In this document: positions 59,890 through 64,000 of the stretch, piece by piece | Position numbering within the stretch: the first letter of the stretch is position 1 | Layout: the number at the start of each line of letters is the position of its first letter | Source: CALARM01 sp964431735 | GTDB lineage: Bacteria > Vulcanimicrobiota > SpSt-956 > JAKJGF01 | DNA length: 64,000 bases | Direction of reading: 5' to 3' | Assembly (NCBI GenBank): GCA_964431735.1 | Contig: CAYSLJ010000005.1 | Location: 18,008-82,007, forward strand | The notes under the pieces: model-generated | Databases searched by the model: none | Told to the model about the DNA's origin: nothing | What the model saw: the letters and a program-made list of their open reading frames with translations, nothing else | Program-made: the position numbers and the translations under genes

Positions 59890-61998
59890 ATGATAAATAT
59901 AAAATCTCATCCAGATAAACTGCTTATAACTCATTTAACCAATGTAACAGAAATTGCGAAGAGAAATATTCCATTCGGTTTTGAACATTTAAAAAAAACA
60001 CTGGAAATAACAACAAAACTACACGATATTGGCAAAGCTACAGCTTTTTTTCAGACCTATCTTAACAGTACTGATGAAAAAGAAAGAGCAGAACTGAAAA
60101 AGAAAAAAGAAACAAATCATGCAAAATTTTCTGCCCTTGTTTGTTTCTGGGCAATAATAGCAAATAAGGAGATAGATATTCTTTCACCTGGATTTAATCT
60201 ATCAAATAACGATGGGAAAAATGCTCTTATATCCTATATGGCAGTTCAACGCCATCATGGAGACCTGAGCAAACCTGATTTTCTATTTGAAGAAAAGGAT
60301 ATAGAAATATTTACCAAACAACTCCAATCAATCACAGAACCTGTAATCTTAGAATTTGGGAAAACTTTGTCTATAAATCTTGATTATGAAAAAATCCATC
60401 TATTTCTTAGCAATCTTAAGAAGTTATCAATAAAAGTCAAAAGATATATAATGAATTTCAAAAACAATTCGCAACCAGATCTGTTTCTTGAGTTAAACTG
60501 GCTTTATTCTACCTTAATAGATGCAGACAAACTGGATGCAGGTATATCCTGCGAAAATCTCCCGGGAAGGCCACAGTTTAATAACCCGGAAATAGTCTGC
60601 AATTATAAAAAAGCAAAACAATGGGATGAAGCTACTGAAGGAGTTAATCTATTAAGAAACCAGGTATATTCAGAAGTAATAGGCAATTTAACTAAAATTA
60701 CCGGTCCCGGTATATATTCTCTAAATGTCCCTACAGGTCTGGGAAAAACACTTACTTCTTTTTCTCTGGCAATGAAATTAAGAGATAAAATACATAAAGA
60801 AAAGAATTATTATCCAAGGATAATCTATTCACTTCCATTTACAAGTATTATAGAACAAAATTATGCGGCCATACAGGATACCGGTATTGATCAGGATTCC
60901 GCCATAATGTTGAAACATCATCATTTGAGTGAAGTTTCTTATAAAACTTATGAAGATGAAAATGATTACGAAACTTCAGAGGCACAGTTATTAATCGAAA
61001 GCTGGCAGAGTGAAATAGTTATAACTACTTTTGTTCAGTTATTTCACTCTCTTATAGGATACAAAAATAGAATGATGAAAAAATTTAATAAAATTCCATC
61101 AAGTATTTTAATTCTTGATGAAATACAGGCTATTCCGCTGAGATACTGGAAAATGATTAATGAAATTTTTTCTTACCTTACTACTAAAACCAATACATAT
61201 ATACTTATGGTAACAGCGTCGAAACCATCTATGGTAAAAATAGACAGGGAACTTGTAGATAGACCTTCCTATTATTTTGAGCAGATGTCCCGATGCAGAA
61301 TAAAATACATAGATGAATCTTTCGATAATCAGGATTTAGTTATGAAAATAGAAGAAGAACTTGATAATAATCATTCAGTGCTGGCAGTATTAAACACTAT
61401 AAGTTCTTCNNNNNNNNNNNNNNNNNNNNNNNNNNNNNNNNNNNNNNNNNNNNNNNNNNNNNNNNNNNNNNNNNNNNNNNNNNNNNNNNNNNNNNNNNNN
61501 NNNNNNNNNAAAATACTGCTTCAGGAAACAAAGAGAATATTACTGGAAAATCCTGAATTTCCTGAAGCTAAATTTTTACATCTGGCAGAAGAGTATTTCA
61601 ACAGATTAACACTTGTAACAAGCCAGAATGAAGAATATATAGAATCTATTTATTCTCTTAACTACGATGATGGAGATTACTCAGTTAAAGAATTTAAACT
61701 TATAGAAGAAACCTATCCTAAAGCAGATATATTTGTAGAAATAAATGATGAAGCAAAAGAAGTTTTCTCCAGGTATCGGAATATTAAACAGATTAAAAAT
61801 AGGTTCGAGAGAAAAGAAGAGTTCAGCAAAATAAAAAATAAATTTTCAAAATATACAATATCTGTCGGAGAAAGTAAAGCCAGGCAGAATCCGCCTCCTG
61901 TTATAGATGGAATTGGATATATTTCTTCTGAACAGCTTGATGAATTTTACGATAAAGAAACAGGGTTTAAAAGAGAAGGTGTTTCTGTTATATGGTAA
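59890..61998 (+). CDS. cas3: CRISPR nuclease-helicase Cas3, interrupted by an assembly gap
   Basis: Cas3 degrades target DNA after Cascade binding. The N-terminal HD nuclease has TTKLHDIGKATAFFQTYL, NHAKFSALVCFW and QRHHGD. The helicase part has Walker A VPTGLGKTLTSF (about residue 280), the DExx-type motif ILDEIQAIPLRYW and MVTASKPS. At 61410-61509 there are 100 N, and on either side the frame stays open. Motifs V and VI, expected after VLAVLNTISS, fall in the missing part. The apparent length of 702 is therefore an artefact. The end overlaps cas4 by 7 bases. GAAAGGG lies upstream of the ATG. Confidence 0.93.
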   Translation: MINIKSHPDKLLITHLTNVTEIAKRNIPFGFEHLKKTLEITTKLHDIGKATAFFQTYLNSTDEKERAELKKKKETNHAKFSALVCFWAIIANKEIDILSPGFNLSNNDGKNALISYMAVQRHHGDLSKPDFLFEEKDIEIFTKQLQSITEPVILEFGKTLSINLDYEKIHLFLSNLKKLSIKVKRYIMNFKNNSQPDLFLELNWLYSTLIDADKLDAGISCENLPGRPQFNNPEIVCNYKKAKQWDEATEGVNLLRNQVYSEVIGNLTKITGPGIYSLNVPTGLGKTLTSFSLAMKLRDKIHKEKNYYPRIIYSLPFTSIIEQNYAAIQDTGIDQDSAIMLKHHHLSEVSYKTYEDENDYETSEAQLLIESWQSEIVITTFVQLFHSLIGYKNRMMKKFNKIPSSILILDEIQAIPLRYWKMINEIFSYLTTKTNTYILMVTASKPSMVKIDRELVDRPSYYFEQMSRCRIKYIDESFDNQDLVMKIEEELDNNHSVLAVLNTISSXXXXXXXXXXXXXXXXXXXXXXXXXXXXXXXXXXKILLQETKRILLENPEFPEAKFLHLAEEYFNRLTLVTSQNEEYIESIYSLNYDDGDYSVKEFKLIEETYPKADIFVEINDEAKEVFSRYRNIKQIKNRFERKEEFSKIKNKFSKYTISVGESKARQNPPPVIDGIGYISSEQLDEFYDKETGFKREGVSVIW
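61410..61509. other. Assembly gap of 100 N
   Basis: A run of exactly 100 N is the usual placeholder for a scaffold gap of unknown size. It falls in the C-terminal helicase half of cas3. Confidence 0.98.
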
Positions 61999-62501
61999 AT
62001 CTTAAAACAAAGCATAAAATAACCGGCACTTTAATCTGGTATTATTACATCTGCCGTCGGGAAGTATGGCTTATGTCGCATTCCATAGAACCGGATCAGG
62101 AGAATCCTCATATAGAACTTGGAAGACTTATAGAAGAAGAAAGTTACTCAAGAGATAAAAGAATACACTTTGCAGAAATTGCCATAGATCTGGTCAAAAC
62201 TAAAGATGGAAGTGTGTGTGTAGGTGAAATAAAGAAAAGTTCAAGAGCAGAGAAAAGTGCTTTCATGCAGCTTGCTTTCTATCTGATGGAGCTTGAAGAA
62301 TATGAAATTAAAGCAAAAGGCGAATTACTTTTTCCCAAAGAAAAGAAAAAGGTCGATGTAATATTGACAGACGATTTACGGAAGGAATTAACACAGGCAA
62401 TATTTGAGATAGATAATATAATAGAACAGTTAATTCCTCCACCTGTCAAGAAATGCAAATACTGCAATAACTGTGCATATAATGAATTCTGCTGGGCGTG
62501 A
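61992..62501 (+). CDS. cas4: CRISPR adaptation exonuclease Cas4
   Basis: Cas4 trims and orients prespacers. The 169-residue protein has the first Cys in YYICRREVWL, the nuclease residues in LGRLIEEESY and VGEIKKSSRAEK, and the Fe-S cysteines in KCKYCNNCAYNEFCW. Length and order are those of type I-B Cas4. The ATG overlaps cas3 by 7 bases. Any ribosome binding site within the cas3 end is weak. Confidence 0.95.
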   Translation: MVNLKTKHKITGTLIWYYYICRREVWLMSHSIEPDQENPHIELGRLIEEESYSRDKRIHFAEIAIDLVKTKDGSVCVGEIKKSSRAEKSAFMQLAFYLMELEEYEIKAKGELLFPKEKKKVDVILTDDLRKELTQAIFEIDNIIEQLIPPPVKKCKYCNNCAYNEFCWA

Positions 62502-62508
62502 TTAAATT

Positions 62509-63501
62509 ATGAAAAAAACAATTTATTTATTTAACTCCGGTAAGTTACAGAGAAAAGATAATACCATATGTTTTGAACTTGAAGAAGGTAAAAAATATTT
62601 ACCGGTAGAGAATATACGAGAAATAATGGTGTTCGGAGAAGTTGACTTAAACAAGAGATTTTTAGAATTCATCTCCAGTAAAGAAATATTAATCCACTTT
62701 TTTAATCATTACGGTTACTACTCAGGAAGTTTTTATCCAAGAGAGCATTACAATTCAGGATATATGATATTAAAACAGGCTGAATTTTATAGTAATGATT
62801 TAAAAAGAATCGAACTTGCAAAGAAGTTTGTTCGGGGAGCAATTCAAAATATCCAAAAAGTACTTTCCTATTATAACAGTAGAGGTAAAGATTTATCAGG
62901 AATTATTTCATCTATAGATAATTTAAAATCTTCTCTTAATAATTGCGCTGATACCAATGTTTTAATGAGTATTGAAGGAAATATTAGAGATAAATATTAT
63001 GATGCTTTTGACATTATACTTAACAACCCTGATTTTAAATTTGAAAAAAGAACCAGGAGACCACCTCAAAATAAGCTGAATTCATTAATAAGTTTTGGGA
63101 ATAGTATCCTCTATACAAAAGTTTTAAGTGAAATCTATAAGACCCATCTTGATCCCAGAATAGGATTTTTACATACCACTAATTTTCGACGGTTTACTTT
63201 AAATCTGGATGTAGCTGAAATATTTAAACCAATTATAGTGGATAGAATTATTTTTACTCTTATTAATAAAAAGATATTGAAAAATACTCATTTTGATAAG
63301 AAAAGCGGTGGGGTTTTTCTAAGTGATAAAGGTAGAGAATTATTTCTAAAAGAAATGGAAGAAAGGGAAAAAACAACAATTGACCATAAGAAACTTGGAA
63401 GAAAAGTATCTTATAGAAGATTGATAAGAATGGATTTATATAAATTAGAAAAACATTTAATCGGGGAAGAAGATTACGAGCCTTATATTTCTGGATGGTA
63501 A
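62509..63501 (+). CDS. cas1: CRISPR integrase Cas1
   Basis: Cas1 inserts new spacers. The 330-residue protein carries the metal-binding residues: Glu in SIEGNIRDKYYDAF, His in GFLHTTNFRRFTLNL and Glu in DVAEIFKPIIVDR. The N-terminal beta domain (NIREIMVFGEVDLNKRFLEF) is standard. It lies 7 bases after cas4. The family call is secure and the I-B assignment fits its neighbours. Confidence 0.96.
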   Translation: MKKTIYLFNSGKLQRKDNTICFELEEGKKYLPVENIREIMVFGEVDLNKRFLEFISSKEILIHFFNHYGYYSGSFYPREHYNSGYMILKQAEFYSNDLKRIELAKKFVRGAIQNIQKVLSYYNSRGKDLSGIISSIDNLKSSLNNCADTNVLMSIEGNIRDKYYDAFDIILNNPDFKFEKRTRRPPQNKLNSLISFGNSILYTKVLSEIYKTHLDPRIGFLHTTNFRRFTLNLDVAEIFKPIIVDRIIFTLINKKILKNTHFDKKSGGVFLSDKGRELFLKEMEEREKTTIDHKKLGRKVSYRRLIRMDLYKLEKHLIGEEDYEPYISGW

Positions 63502-63509
63502 TTTTTTGC

Positions 63510-63539
63510 TTGTTTATTTCAGCAAATATTTGTTATAAT
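63510..63539 (+). promoter_or_regulatory. Possible sigma-70 type promoter for cas2
   Basis: TTGTTT and TATAAT are separated by 18 bases in the 86-base gap between cas1 and cas2, with the -10 about 48 bases before the cas2 ATG. Confidence 0.45.
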
Positions 63540-63587
63540 AGAAAATAAATCAAATTACAGATTGGGTAGAAAATCTATTAATAATAA

Positions 63588-63851
63588 ATGTTTGCTATAG
63601 TAGTATATGATATTAATGTTGATAGAGTGGTAAAAATTCTAAAAATCTCCCGAAAATATTTCAACTGGGTGCAAAATTCTGTCTTTGAAGGTGAAATTAC
63701 AGCTGCAAAACTTGAAAAATATAAAGTGGAAGTAAAAAAAATAATAAATTTAGAAGAAGATTCTATACTTATTTACACTTTCAGAGATACAAAATATAGT
63801 AGACGAGAAACTATCGGCAAGGATAAGGGTGGAGATACAATGTTTTTATAA
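63588..63851 (+). CDS. cas2: CRISPR adaptation protein Cas2
   Basis: Cas2 bridges two Cas1 dimers during spacer integration. The 87-residue protein has the N-terminal strand with Asp (FAIVVYDINVDRV), followed by the ferredoxin-like NWVQNSVFEGEITAAKLEKYK and the typical DSILIYTFRDTKY. No strong ribosome binding site is seen. It is the last cas gene; the probable leader follows immediately. Confidence 0.96.
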   Translation: MFAIVVYDINVDRVVKILKISRKYFNWVQNSVFEGEITAAKLEKYKVEVKKIINLEEDSILIYTFRDTKYSRRETIGKDKGGDTMFL

Positions 63852-64000
63852 TGATTTTCTGTCGATGTAGAATAGTGTAAAAAACACCGGGGTACGACAG
63901 AAATAAAAAACTATACAGAGAAAGGATTTTCTGAATTTATGAAGAATAATTTTTATAAGATACAATATAAGAACGTATTATAAACTGTCAGTGTGGCGGC
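63852..64000 (+). promoter_or_regulatory. Probable CRISPR leader, no repeat units yet
   Basis: This AT-rich non-coding sequence follows cas2. An inverted repeat TTTCTGTCG..CGACAGAAA with a 30-base loop spans about 63855-63904, and CACCGGGGTACGACAG in it partly resembles the box upstream of cas6. No direct repeats of 25-37 bases are visible up to the window end, so the array starts beyond it. Confidence 0.5.

Noticed and set aside
59627..59893. A second frame overlapping hicB and reaching cas3
   Set aside because: HicB in the main frame has a complete family-like end; the other frame has no family features.

Overview
The window is AT-rich chromosomal DNA from a bacterium with a Gram-negative type envelope. 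A PilQ secretin and an LptA/OstA-like protein imply an outer membrane. It carries type IV pili, a bacterial microcompartment and a type I-B CRISPR system. Ribosome binding sites are strong and TTG/GTG starts are common. A run of exactly 100 N inside cas3 shows this is a scaffolded draft, perhaps a metagenome bin. The gene mix (long TPR proteins, glycosyltransferase-TPR fusions, a kinase-like protein with UBA-like domains, PQQ propellers) suggests a poorly sampled phylum, but I cannot assign one from the sequence.

Layout. 1-2.6 kb: a long TPR protein, cut by the window edge. 3.4-15.9 kb, minus strand: type IV pilus machine in the order pilB, pilT, pilC, sigma factor, major pilin, prepilin peptidase, pilM, pilN, pilO, pilP-like, pilQ. 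16.1-20.9 kb: YqeG-like phosphatase, MltG and two glycosyltransferase-TPR proteins. 21.6-27.3 kb: a four-gene block of two paralogous low-complexity proteins and two paralogous phosphoribosyltransferase/beta-propeller fusions, with a nearly identical repeat in inverted orientation on either side. 27.9-31.4 kb: a kinase-like protein with a degenerate active site, YqgF and RecO. 31.4-43.7 kb: a microcompartment locus (two BMC-H, one PduT-like BMC-T, PduL, CoA-acylating aldehyde dehydrogenase, PduS-like protein, a flavoprotein-like protein, a DeoC fusion, RpiB), split by three divergent pilin-type genes on the plus strand. 44-53.3 kb: receiver protein, Era, LptA-like protein, S41 protease, RNase Z-like hydrolase, GalE, radical SAM protein and an inositol-phosphatase family protein. 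53.9-63.9 kb, plus strand: WYL regulator, orphan antitoxin-like protein, cas6-cas8b-cas7-cas5-[hicA-hicB]-cas3-cas4-cas1-cas2, then a probable CRISPR leader. The array itself is not in the window.

How the genes work together. The pilus genes form a nearly complete assembly set. The compartment genes fit the sugar-phosphate type: DeoC would cleave deoxyribose 5-phosphate to an aldehyde, which aldehyde dehydrogenase and PduL turn into acyl-CoA and acyl phosphate, while the PduS/PduT pair could move electrons across the shell. No pentameric vertex protein or alcohol dehydrogenase is present here. The CRISPR genes form a complete interference and adaptation set with a HicAB toxin-antitoxin pair inside the operon.

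Between 3.1 and 53.7 kb almost every sizeable intergenic gap holds heptamer arrays (units of the form GTGANNN, mostly GTGACGC/GTAACGC, also GTGAAAA/GTGAATA/GTGAGTA). Many form the core of larger elements with terminal inverted repeats that lie directly against stop codons. None is seen in the CRISPR region.
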